DNA of 14,948 nucleotides from JAFGOM01 sp964428385. GTDB taxonomy: Archaea; Halobacteriota; Methanomicrobia; Methanomicrobiales; Methanospirillaceae. The notes below the pieces were generated by a model. That model saw only the letters and a list, made by a program, of their open reading frames with translations, had not been told where the DNA came from and did not search any database. This document shows, piece by piece, positions 1-6,202 of the stretch. Position numbers and translations under genes: made by a program. The first letter of the stretch is position 1. Every line of letters starts with the position of its first letter. The stretch is taken from NCBI GenBank assembly GCA_964428385.1, contig CAYRYR010000068.1, forward strand, positions 1-14,948, read 5' to 3'.

Positions 1-1
1 A

Positions 2-631
2 GCTCTTGCAGTTGAGCGGGGTGACAATGTGGTCATCATCGACCGCGATGAAGATCGGTGTAGTGAGATGTTGGAACGATATGACCTTCTTGCTATTACC
101 GGAAACGCAACAAACAGTGCCATCCTTGAAGATGCTGGAATTGAACGTGCTGATGCTCTTGTAGCCACTACCAGTGATGATTCTGTGAACCTTATGACCT
201 GCTGGATTGCCAAACGAATGAAAGTAGCCAATGTTGTATCTATTGTGAACCAGCAGGAACATGCAGATATGTTTTCTGATGTCGGGGTTACTATCAGTCA
301 GAACCCTGATGAACTGGTTGCAACACGCCTGTACTTCTGGGCAGAAAACCCGCAGCTTCAGCAACTGGCATCCCTGCCAGGAGGTACTATCTTTGAGATA
401 CAGGTCGAGAACGGGGCCTTTATGATTGACCATGAGATTAGAGAGATGAAAGTTAAGGATTTTGTCTTTATTGCAATCAGAAGACAGGGAGGAGAACTTA
501 TTATACCAAATGGCGCCGTTAAATTCAGACCTGATGACGTAATAACCGTCTTTACCAAGAAGGATGCCGAAAAAGAGTGTTTAAAGACTCTGAACAAGTA
601 CCTAAAAGAGGGGAAACCAGGAACTAAATAA
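2..631 (+). CDS. trkA: TrkA-family K+ transport regulatory protein (5' partial)
   Basis: This is a cytosolic RCK-type regulator of a Trk/Ktr potassium channel, which senses NAD(H) or nucleotides. The frame is open from base 2 (ALAVERGDNVVIID...), so the gene runs off the left edge. The 209 visible residues compare with about 215-220 for single-unit archaeal TrkA, so only the first strand and its GxGxxG loop are missing. Residues 1-115 form the rest of the Rossmann (TrkA-N) domain: an acidic residue ends beta-2 (VVIIDRD), and there are GNAT and LVATTSDDSVN motifs. A TrkA-C (RCK-C) domain occupies about 125-200 and ends in DDVITVF. A GTG at 29 is an internal codon, not the start. The partner TrkH membrane subunit would be expected nearby, outside the window. 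The gene converges on the reductase gene with only 15 bp between them. Confidence 0.93.
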   Translation, partial: ALAVERGDNVVIIDRDEDRCSEMLERYDLLAITGNATNSAILEDAGIERADALVATTSDDSVNLMTCWIAKRMKVANVVSIVNQQEHADMFSDVGVTISQNPDELVATRLYFWAENPQLQQLASLPGGTIFEIQVENGAFMIDHEIREMKVKDFVFIAIRRQGGELIIPNGAVKFRPDDVITVFTKKDAEKECLKTLNKYLKEGKPGTK

Positions 632-646
632 AGTGTATCCTAAAGA

Positions 647-1858
647 TCAGTTGAAAGAGTCAAATAACTGCTTAAGACCTGCTTTTCCCAGTTTCATTGC
701 CAGTTTTGGATTTGCCTTTGCAATATTTTTGATAAGATTAAGCGTATTAAATTCACTCATATTCATATCTGCCACTGAGTGAATAATAGCATTGAGATCT
801 TCATCAGTTAATTTTACAAATAACTCTTTTATCTGATAGTTCCTCTCAATGGCCAGACCCATCATAGACGAACGCCAGGTAGTGTCATATATCTTTAGCG
901 CTTCAGCACTCACATTACCATTTGAGAGAGCTGTCGTTCCTATCTCTCCGGCAAGAGAACCGGTATACAGAGCATTATAGATGCCCCCGCCGGTGAGCGG
1001 ATCTGATACCCGTGCAGCATCTCCTACGATAAGCAGCCCATCTGCAACCGTCGATGCCAGAGGTCTGCAGATAGAAACGCCACCGGCAATGAGTTCTATT
1101 GGTTTACCTGATGGGAAATGTGATGTGACAAACCTATCCAGGTAATCTTTTGCACGGGTCTTATCTCCACTCTTATCCCCACCAATTCCAATGCCAACAT
1201 TTGCAGTCCGTTCTCCTTTCGGGAATATCCAGACATATCCGGCAGGTGCAACAGAATTTCCGGTAAAGAATACGGTAGTATGAGGATCAATATCAATATC
1301 AGTCATCACGTACTGGACACAGGTCTCCATCTCACGAAGAGGTACGGTTGTATCGACACCACACCATCTTGCAAACTTGGCCTCAACCCCGTCTGCTGCA
1401 ACAACAATACCCGCATTGATATCTATTCTCGCTCCATTATGCTCAATTGTAGCGCCAGCTATACGACCTTCTTCCAGGATAGGATTTACAGCCCGGGTCT
1501 TGACCATAATGTCTGCACCGGCATTTGCAGCCTGCCATACAAGCTCACGGTCAAAAATTTTTCTATCCAGTACATACCCGACTTCAGATCCGGCATTTTC
1601 AGATCTGAGATTCATGACAAAGCCATCAGGAGCAACAATCTGTGCCTTATCTATTTCACTGGCTATCCAGGCATCATCTGGCTTGAGGAACTGATGTAGG
1701 AGCTCTTTTCCTATTCCTTCTGCACATCTGACAGGTGCTCCAATTGCCGGGCGTTTCTCAACCAGAAGAACAGAGTGTCCCTTCTCAGCAGCTCCTTTTG
1801 CCGCCATTGCGCCTGCTGGTCCACCACCAATCACCAGCATATCATATGAGGTCTTCAT
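647..1858 (-). CDS. Geranylgeranyl reductase family FAD enzyme (archaeal lipid saturation)
   Basis: This flavoprotein reduces double bonds of geranylgeranyl chains, most likely on digeranylgeranylglycerophospholipid, to give saturated archaeal membrane lipids. It has 403 residues from ATG 1858. An N-terminal FAD Rossmann motif (GGGPAG, residues 11-16) is followed by the ribose-binding Glu34 and the family cysteine motif RCAEG (Cys45). The substrate-side motif GYVWIFPKG lies near 207-215, and the second FAD motif GD...DPLTGGGI spans 279-293. The frame stays open 17 codons further upstream, but those codons are the ferredoxin gene in another frame. ATG 1858 has a GGAGG 7 nt upstream (1866-1870), and its ATGA overlaps the ferredoxin stop. 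In Methanosarcina acetivorans the homologous reductase needs the ferredoxin encoded next to it, so the pairing here supports the lipid assignment. Substrate stage (phospholipid versus diphosphate) cannot be read from sequence. Confidence 0.92.
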   Translation of the reverse strand: MKTSYDMLVIGGGPAGAMAAKGAAEKGHSVLLVEKRPAIGAPVRCAEGIGKELLHQFLKPDDAWIASEIDKAQIVAPDGFVMNLRSENAGSEVGYVLDRKIFDRELVWQAANAGADIMVKTRAVNPILEEGRIAGATIEHNGARIDINAGIVVAADGVEAKFARWCGVDTTVPLREMETCVQYVMTDIDIDPHTTVFFTGNSVAPAGYVWIFPKGERTANVGIGIGGDKSGDKTRAKDYLDRFVTSHFPSGKPIELIAGGVSICRPLASTVADGLLIVGDAARVSDPLTGGGIYNALYTGSLAGEIGTTALSNGNVSAEALKIYDTTWRSSMMGLAIERNYQIKELFVKLTDEDLNAIIHSVADMNMSEFNTLNLIKNIAKANPKLAMKLGKAGLKQLFDSFN

Positions 1859-2028
1859 TTCACAACCTCCAATGCACCGAGTGGACAGACACGTGCACAG
1901 ATTCCGCAATCTGTACAGCTATCTTCGTCTACATCAAGATAGGCATCGATAAGTTCCAATGCACCCTGTGGACAGACGGATACACAACAGCCACAGTATG
2001 CACAGATATCTCGGCGAACAGTAATCAT
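1855..2028 (-). CDS. Small 2[4Fe-4S] ferredoxin coupled to the reductase
   Basis: This is a 57-residue dicluster ferredoxin, read directly from the minus strand. It begins MITVRRDICAYCGCC and ends GALEVVK. Cluster ligands are C9, C12, C15 and C19 followed by Pro (first motif, with an extra C14), and C38, C41, C44 and C48 followed by Pro (second motif). Its TGA overlaps the reductase ATG as ATGA, and the reductase Shine-Dalgarno lies inside its last codons, so the two are translationally coupled. It is the probable electron donor to the geranylgeranyl reductase, as shown for the Methanosarcina pair. An in-frame TAA two codons before ATG 2028 rules out a longer protein. The only purine-rich site, AAGGA, abuts the ATG with no spacer, so initiation may be leaderless or weak. 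Confidence 0.9.
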   Translation of the reverse strand: MITVRRDICAYCGCCVSVCPQGALELIDAYLDVDEDSCTDCGICARVCPLGALEVVK

Positions 2029-2102
2029 TCCTTATTACGTCACCATCATGAACAATTAAGGTATGTGATGCCCCTGCAAAATTCATGCAGATGTACAGAT
2101 AC

Positions 2103-2108
2103 AAAAAA
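2103..2108 (-). terminator. Oligo-T terminator after the EndoQ-like gene
   Basis: A run of six T on the minus strand lies about 52 nt past the stop of the PHP nuclease gene, and before the ferredoxin gene. Archaeal RNA polymerase terminates at such U-tracts. It would separate the long information-processing operon from the ferredoxin/reductase unit. A weak hairpin (CTGCA/TGCAG, 2074-2090) follows it. Confidence 0.4.
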
Positions 2109-2159
2109 TGAGCAGTACCAGACATTTCTGATACAATTACGCGAGAATCACCAATACCA

Positions 2160-3278
2160 CTACTGTACAGGTATTTCAAATGAACCATATCTTCCTCCTC
2201 CCCCGGGATGAAGAATGACATTACCGTTGCGGAGCGCATCTATTGCATTACCCACCCGCTCATGAACGTGCCGTATCTCATCGCAGTTGAGTCGGGTTAG
2301 AATTCCAATTTCATCGCCTAAGGTATCAGTTAATCGTGTATACAACTGATCACCCTTCTTTGTCTGTGATGAGGATACACCAAGAACGATCTTTATGATA
2401 TCATACAAAGGAATGATGTGCAGGTAGGGAGGGCGTGGTACAGGAGATATATCAGAAAGCTCTTCTGCCCGGTCCTGTACCCCTTTTTTAATCCGTCCAC
2501 CACATGACCTGCAGCGCCATCCCTGTTCGTGTGCCTCTGTACGAGTGTACAACTGATAGCATCGTATACATGCGGTTCGGTTATATTTGCCTTCTTCAGG
2601 AAAAAAACCAGCATTCATTGTTATTGAACCATGTTGCACTGCATCAAAAAATGATGGTACTGAACAGGTCCTGACTTTTATCATCGTAAACTCGCGCCCG
2701 ATTTTTGCAGGATGAGGACTATGAGCATCAGAATTGGTTAAAAAAGGGACCCTGGTAAGTTCACTTATAGAGGAACCATACCCACTGTCAGCAGAGAGAC
2801 CAAGCTCAAGTAAATCAATTGATTCATCACCATAACATGCCCGTACACAATCCCATGCTGCATAGAGTGATGTCCAGGGGGTGAATGCATGTGCCGGACC
2901 TATCATTCCTCCATTTTCATGAACATACTGTGCTATTTCTTCTCCTGACAATCTGACATGAGGGCGGCCATTTGTTTTGATATTCTTAGAGAAACCCTCA
3001 AGGCAGGATCCAAGTGTTTTACAGGAATCCATGTCAGGCATGAGAATGAGATGATGAACCCGGTTTTTATCTTCAACCTCTGTTGTCGGGACAACGAGAA
3101 TATCATCTGACGGGGTATCATCCCAGTATTGCCGCCATTGAGGATGAAGAGCGTCTCCGGTTCCAATGACCTGAAGTCCTTTCAAGGAGGATGCTGCAAG
3201 AATAGCGGTGGGAAGCATCTTTTTCGAAGATGCCATTGAGAAGAGAGAATGGATATGAAGGTCTGCTGAGACTATCAT
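2160..3278 (-). CDS. PHP-domain protein, endonuclease Q (EndoQ)-like
   Basis: The 372 residues match the archaeal TIGR00375/EndoQ family, whose Pyrococcus member nicks DNA 5' of deaminated bases and abasic sites. The N-terminal PHP metal site begins DLHIHS (D6, H8, H10). It continues with IGTGDALHP, the HAFTPW histidine and NSDAHSPHP, the expected metal-binding series. A C4 zinc knuckle (ACIRC ... WRCRSCGG) follows at roughly residues 230-255, then a helical C-terminus ending in the conserved glycine-rich ILHPGGGGRYG. The start is ATG 3278; the longer open frame (to 3434) only overlaps the PAC2 gene. One nucleotide separates the PAC2 stop from this ATG, so it is probably translated by coupling; no good Shine-Dalgarno is seen. 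Its place as last gene of a translation/replication operon suggests constitutive expression. Family membership is firm; the deaminated-base activity is inferred from homologues. Confidence 0.87.
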   Translation of the reverse strand: MIVSADLHIHSLFSMASSKKMLPTAILAASSLKGLQVIGTGDALHPQWRQYWDDTPSDDILVVPTTEVEDKNRVHHLILMPDMDSCKTLGSCLEGFSKNIKTNGRPHVRLSGEEIAQYVHENGGMIGPAHAFTPWTSLYAAWDCVRACYGDESIDLLELGLSADSGYGSSISELTRVPFLTNSDAHSPHPAKIGREFTMIKVRTCSVPSFFDAVQHGSITMNAGFFPEEGKYNRTACIRCYQLYTRTEAHEQGWRCRSCGGRIKKGVQDRAEELSDISPVPRPPYLHIIPLYDIIKIVLGVSSSQTKKGDQLYTRLTDTLGDEIGILTRLNCDEIRHVHERVGNAIDALRNGNVILHPGGGGRYGSFEIPVQ

Positions 3279-3279
3279 A

Positions 3280-4035
3280 TTACCCGATGTATGAGAGTTC
3301 TTCTTCCTGACTTTTCTCCTGTTCGGCAAGTTTCTGTAACGCTTCTTCCATTTCTGCTGCCCTTTCATGCAGATTGCTGGTATCGACCTCAATACCAAGC
3401 AATGTACAAAGGATTCCCAATAGAAGCGTTGCACTCTTTGGATCTACAAGGTATCCAGATGTCTCTCCCATCAGACATACCCCTTCAATCCCCTTTGGAA
3501 GAGCAAATCCTAACATAAGACCTGCGGCACCGATGATCCCGCCACCTGGTTCTCCTTCACCAAATATGACTCCGGTTTTTTCTATCTCTTCTTTGAGTGA
3601 GATCTGGTTAACCGCTCCAAGGACACGGGGAGTCTCGACAAAATGACCAACACCGTAACCCCCGAGTGTATATATCCGTTTTACTCCAAGTTTTTCGGCG
3701 ATATCAACATACAGAGAGGAAAGGAGGTAATGACCTTCATTTGAGGCACTTTGAAAATCACCGACCAAAAAGAGACAGGTTATCTCATCACCGCAATGCC
3801 TGAATATCTCGTTATTACAGAGACGGGTGACACCATCAGCCCCCAAAATGACTTGTGGGGGGAAGTGTATCGAGGTAATCTCTGCGATTTTTTCTGCTCC
3901 AAGCTCTTTAATCAGGTGCTCGGCTACCAGTTTACCAACATGGCCAATACCGGGTAGTCCCTCAATAAAAATAGACGCTTTAAGATCTTCTTCACTTCGC
4001 CCGTCAATAAATGTGACTGAAATATCTTCCATCAT
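3280..4035 (-). CDS. PAC2-family protein (archaeal proteasome-assembly-chaperone relative)
   Basis: The 251 residues fit the TIGR00162/PAC2 family, related to eukaryotic Pac2 and archaeal PbaA/PbaB. Signature stretches are FIEGLPGIGHVGKLVA near residues 22-37, LGGYGVG in the middle, and GAAGLMLG followed by MGETSGYLVDP. The last ~35 residues form a charged, probably coiled-coil tail (ERAAEMEEALQKLAEQEKSQ) that ends SYIG. That end resembles, but does not exactly match, the HbYX docking motif used to insert into proteasome alpha-ring pockets. Two ATGs are tandem (4035 and 4032). The first makes an ATGA overlap with the nop10 stop; neither has a strong Shine-Dalgarno. The position after S27e, aIF2-alpha and Nop10 is a recurrent euryarchaeal arrangement. 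The family is clear; the proteasome role is inference. Confidence 0.88.
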   Translation of the reverse strand: MMEDISVTFIDGRSEEDLKASIFIEGLPGIGHVGKLVAEHLIKELGAEKIAEITSIHFPPQVILGADGVTRLCNNEIFRHCGDEITCLFLVGDFQSASNEGHYLLSSLYVDIAEKLGVKRIYTLGGYGVGHFVETPRVLGAVNQISLKEEIEKTGVIFGEGEPGGGIIGAAGLMLGFALPKGIEGVCLMGETSGYLVDPKSATLLLGILCTLLGIEVDTSNLHERAAEMEEALQKLAEQEKSQEEELSYIG

Positions 4036-4181
4036 CGAACCAGTCTCCGGTACTGGTGATACTTGTCCTCTGGAGAAAAACGGAAGGGGTGGGGGGTTAC
4101 AGTACGTGTGTTACAAACCGGACATAAGTCAGAAAGAGTATAGGTATTGTCTTTTAGACATTTCCTGATTCGACCTTTCAT
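4032..4181 (-). CDS. nop10: Nop10, H/ACA RNP protein
   Basis: This 49-residue protein was read directly from the minus strand: it starts MKGRIRKC and ends YHQYRRLVR. Nop10 is a core subunit of the H/ACA ribonucleoprotein with Cbf5, Gar1 and L7Ae, which guides rRNA pseudouridylation and binds the Cbf5 catalytic domain. The family hallmark TPHPFRFSPEDKYHQYRR fills residues 29-46. The N-terminal zinc ribbon is degenerate: C8, C20 and C23 are present, but the partner expected three residues after C8 is Asp11. The gene overlaps both neighbours by 4 nt: ATG inside the aIF2-alpha GTATGA end, and TGA inside the ATGATG start of PAC2. Translation should therefore be coupled through all three genes. Confidence 0.95.
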   Translation of the reverse strand: MKGRIRKCLKDNTYTLSDLCPVCNTRTVTPHPFRFSPEDKYHQYRRLVR

Positions 4182-4972
4182 ACAATCTTGCCTGATTTTG
4201 ACCTGCGGGTGAATTTTCCTTCACTTTCAGCCCGTTTCAGCACTCCGATAGCAGCATTTGCAGCCTTATCCAGAGCTATCTCTGCAGACTTATAATCCGT
4301 CGCTGTCACCTTCAGACGATAATTAGGCGCGCCAAGATAGGTGATTTCTATCTCGGCATCATCAACTTTTGGCTGGGCACTACGAAGTGCCCGCCTGATA
4401 ATATTTACCCCATCTGCATTTGTGGTTCGCAGATACAGATCTCCACTAATAGTAACAGTGGGAATTCGTACATTATCCCGTGCAATGGTGAGAAGAGCCT
4501 CTATAATATCATCAGATATTGCACATTCCTTTAATGCAGCTTTCCCATTCTGCACTATTTCTTCAAAGGCACTGTACAGTTCCCCATACTCTTCATATAT
4601 GGCAGATGCAATTGCATCTGTTTCCTCAGGTTTGCCTGCTGCTTCTGCTGCAAATCCAATCCATTTCAGTGCCTTTGACTCATTTTTCCATTCTCGTATC
4701 TTTTCCCGGCGCTGATGTTCGTTTACATCTTTCAGAGAGAGATCGATATGGCCTTTCTTTGTATCGACGTTCAGAACTTTACAGACAACTTTCTGCCCTT
4801 CCCGTATATGATCACGGATATATTTTATCCATCCACGGGCGATCTCTGATATTGGGATTAATCCCTCTCTCCCCTGATATTCATCCAGATGGACAAATGC
4901 CACGAAATCTTTTACGTTCTGCACTGTACAGACGACCAGTTCCCCGGCCTCAGGCCAATCTCTCTCCTGCAT
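4178..4972 (-). CDS. eif2a: Translation initiation factor aIF2 subunit alpha
   Basis: This is the alpha subunit of heterotrimeric aIF2, which delivers initiator Met-tRNA to the small ribosomal subunit. The 264 residues show the family order: an N-terminal S1/OB domain (1-85, VVCTVQNVKDFVAFVHL ... GLIPISEIARGW), a helical middle domain (about 90-175), and a C-terminal alpha-beta domain (about 176-264) that contacts the gamma subunit. At the position of eukaryotic Ser51 the loop reads SEIARGWIKYI, giving Ala45. The preceding Ser42 is present, near the residue reported phosphorylated in Pyrococcus. I chose ATG 4972 (MQERDWPEAGELV), which matches family N-termini; a TTG at 4987 would add five unlikely residues overlapping S27e. 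The TGA overlaps the nop10 ATG. Confidence 0.95.
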   Translation of the reverse strand: MQERDWPEAGELVVCTVQNVKDFVAFVHLDEYQGREGLIPISEIARGWIKYIRDHIREGQKVVCKVLNVDTKKGHIDLSLKDVNEHQRREKIREWKNESKALKWIGFAAEAAGKPEETDAIASAIYEEYGELYSAFEEIVQNGKAALKECAISDDIIEALLTIARDNVRIPTVTISGDLYLRTTNADGVNIIRRALRSAQPKVDDAEIEITYLGAPNYRLKVTATDYKSAEIALDKAANAAIGVLKRAESEGKFTRRSKSGKIV

Positions 4973-4979
4973 CAGACAC

Positions 4980-5168
4980 TCACTCAACTACTGACAGAAC
5001 TTCCGCTTCAATCCGTGCCTTTCCACCAGAGGGTCTTGCCAGAACACGTCCACATATAATACAGTCTACAACTGAACTTGCCTTATCAAAAATCAGTTGT
5101 TCATGCTCGCAATCTGGACACTTTACATTGATAAATGTACTCCGGTTTTCCCGTTTCATCTGAACCAT
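4980..5168 (-). CDS. rps27e: 30S ribosomal protein S27e
   Basis: The 62-residue zinc-ribbon ribosomal protein has its four cysteines at C17xxC20 (VKCPDCEHEQ) and C36xxC39 (DCIICGRVL), then the conserved LARPSGGKA segment. Length is normal for archaeal S27e. ATG 5168 is favoured over the in-frame ATG at 5159 because GGAG (5177-5180) sits 8 nt upstream, inside the end of the L44e gene, which stops 2 nt before this start. The stop is 7 nt upstream of the chosen aIF2-alpha ATG. The L44e-S27e-aIF2-alpha-Nop10 order is conserved in many Euryarchaeota. Confidence 0.96.
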   Translation of the reverse strand: MVQMKRENRSTFINVKCPDCEHEQLIFDKASSVVDCIICGRVLARPSGGKARIEAEVLSVVE

Positions 5169-5170
5169 AT

Positions 5171-5452
5171 TTATTTCTCCGTTAACTCAAACTTAGAAAG
5201 ACGATATCCGGGTCTTAAATGAGCTTTTTTACAAACCGTACACCGGTATCGCACATTGATCTTCTTTGTAGGTTTATCGCCACCAGGAACTTTTGAGAAT
5301 TTTCCCATGTTACCGATTTTCCCTCTCCGGCTTTTCTGTCTGTCAATCCAATGAAGACCTGAAGATTTACCTTTTTTGACCTTTTCTACTTCATGAACTT
5401 CATGTTTTCGACAATATGGACAGTATGTATTGAATTTTGTTGGCATCTTCAT
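5171..5452 (-). CDS. rpl44e: 50S ribosomal protein L44e
   Basis: This is a 93-residue large-subunit protein near the E site. Its zinc site is C11xxC14 (TYCPYCRKH) and C71xxC74 (YRCTVCKK). The highly basic middle carries the family motif GKFSKVPGG, and the C-terminus reads LRPGYRLSKFEL. ATG 5452 (MKMPTKFN) is favoured over ATG 5446 because GAGG (5461-5464) is 8 nt away from it and 14 nt from the second. A TATA-like box in the 39-bp gap to gins51 suggests that the translation genes have their own promoter as well as read-through from the replication genes upstream. Confidence 0.96.
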   Translation of the reverse strand: MKMPTKFNTYCPYCRKHEVHEVEKVKKGKSSGLHWIDRQKSRRGKIGNMGKFSKVPGGDKPTKKINVRYRCTVCKKAHLRPGYRLSKFELTEK

Positions 5453-5484
5453 AAAATGAGCCTCGTCATGCTAGGGTGAATACC

Positions 5485-5493
5485 TATATTATT
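5485..5493 (-). promoter_or_regulatory. TATA-like box for the L44e-S27e-aIF2a-Nop10 genes
   Basis: On the minus strand the gap between gins51 and rpl44e reads AATAATATAGG. A start of transcription about 26 nt downstream would fall near 5463, giving a very short leader at or just before the GAGG Shine-Dalgarno of rpl44e (5461-5464). The box overlaps the end of gins51, so this would be an internal operon promoter. It is a sequence-only inference. Confidence 0.4.
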
Positions 5494-6202
5494 AGCCCGA
5501 GTTAATATTTAAGACTATTTCGCGTTCACTCAAAACCTCTGCATTTCTGATTGGAAGCGTGATGATATCATCCTTAAAAATCTCATATACGTGCCCATCC
5601 AGACCCATAAACGGTTCCATATCAGTGATTACACGGACCAGCGCGTATTCATCAGATCCATCACTCTCCTCTGATGAAGGAAGATCCTCAGGATACACGG
5701 CATTTAAGAGGTATCTCTCGTTTTCTGGTTCTGATTTCAGATGAGGGTCTGTGATACCATAATCACTTTTCTTATCCAGTTCAGATGCACTCATACCCAA
5801 AAGGCCTGCAGATTCTGGTGCCACAGGTATTTTTCCTTCAAGCATCCCCCGTCTTGCGTCCCTTATGGCATCAGAGATACGGTTATACACTTCAAGTTCA
5901 GGCGGCAGAAAAAGACGTATCTCATTTTTCCCGATGAAACCTCCTGTAGCTGCAGACTGCGCTATTGCAACTATTTTTCCAATTCTAATACTAAATATCT
6001 CTTCACTTGTTGCCCTGATACTTGCCACTTTCTCAATAAGCATACGGGATTCATCAGAGAAAGGATCTTCAGTGGCATAGACTTCTTTTTGAATTGCACG
6101 AATCTCAGCCTGTGCTGTAAGATACGTATCATGTGGCATCTGAACAAGTTGTCCTGACTCTCGCTCAGAGAGAAGGATTCTTCTGAGTTCTTCAAGGTGC
6201 AT
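5492..6202 (-). CDS. GINS complex subunit, Gins51 (Gins15) type
   Basis: Archaeal GINS links MCM and GAN/RecJ-like proteins (the CMG helicase) and contacts primase. The 236 residues begin with a helical A domain (about 1-110: LEELRRILLSERESG, a charged helical stretch, then FLPPELEVYNRISDAIRDAR). A low-complexity acidic linker (EDLPSSEESDGSDE) follows, then a small beta-strand B domain (about 182-230: VRVITDMEPFMGLDGHVYEIF...DIITLP). The A-then-B order is that of Gins51. Adjacency to priS is a known archaeal association. Two ATGs are tandem; the GGAGG shared with the end of priS is 6 nt from ATG 6202 but only 3 nt from ATG 6205, so I chose 6202. Either overlaps the priS TGA. I recognise it by pattern, without an alignment. 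Confidence 0.85.
   Translation of the reverse strand: MHLEELRRILLSERESGQLVQMPHDTYLTAQAEIRAIQKEVYATEDPFSDESRMLIEKVASIRATSEEIFSIRIGKIVAIAQSAATGGFIGKNEIRLFLPPELEVYNRISDAIRDARRGMLEGKIPVAPESAGLLGMSASELDKKSDYGITDPHLKSEPENERYLLNAVYPEDLPSSEESDGSDEYALVRVITDMEPFMGLDGHVYEIFKDDIITLPIRNAEVLSEREIVLNINSG

Noticed and set aside
1..28. GTG 29 as start of a complete 200-residue TrkA
   Set aside because: The frame is open back to base 2 with family-typical residues (ALAVERGDN), so GTG 29 is an internal Val codon in beta-2 of the Rossmann fold.
1934..2239. 101-residue minus-strand frame across the PHP end, the gap and the ferredoxin
   Set aside because: It overlaps the ferredoxin, whose cysteine pattern is decisive, and the end of the PHP gene in another frame. 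The unique middle part (about 2029-2159) shows no known motif.
4519..5163. 214-residue plus-strand open frame opposite aIF2-alpha and S27e
   Set aside because: It lies antisense to two firmly identified genes, has no recognisable domain and no ribosome site; its composition is that of a complementary-strand shadow.
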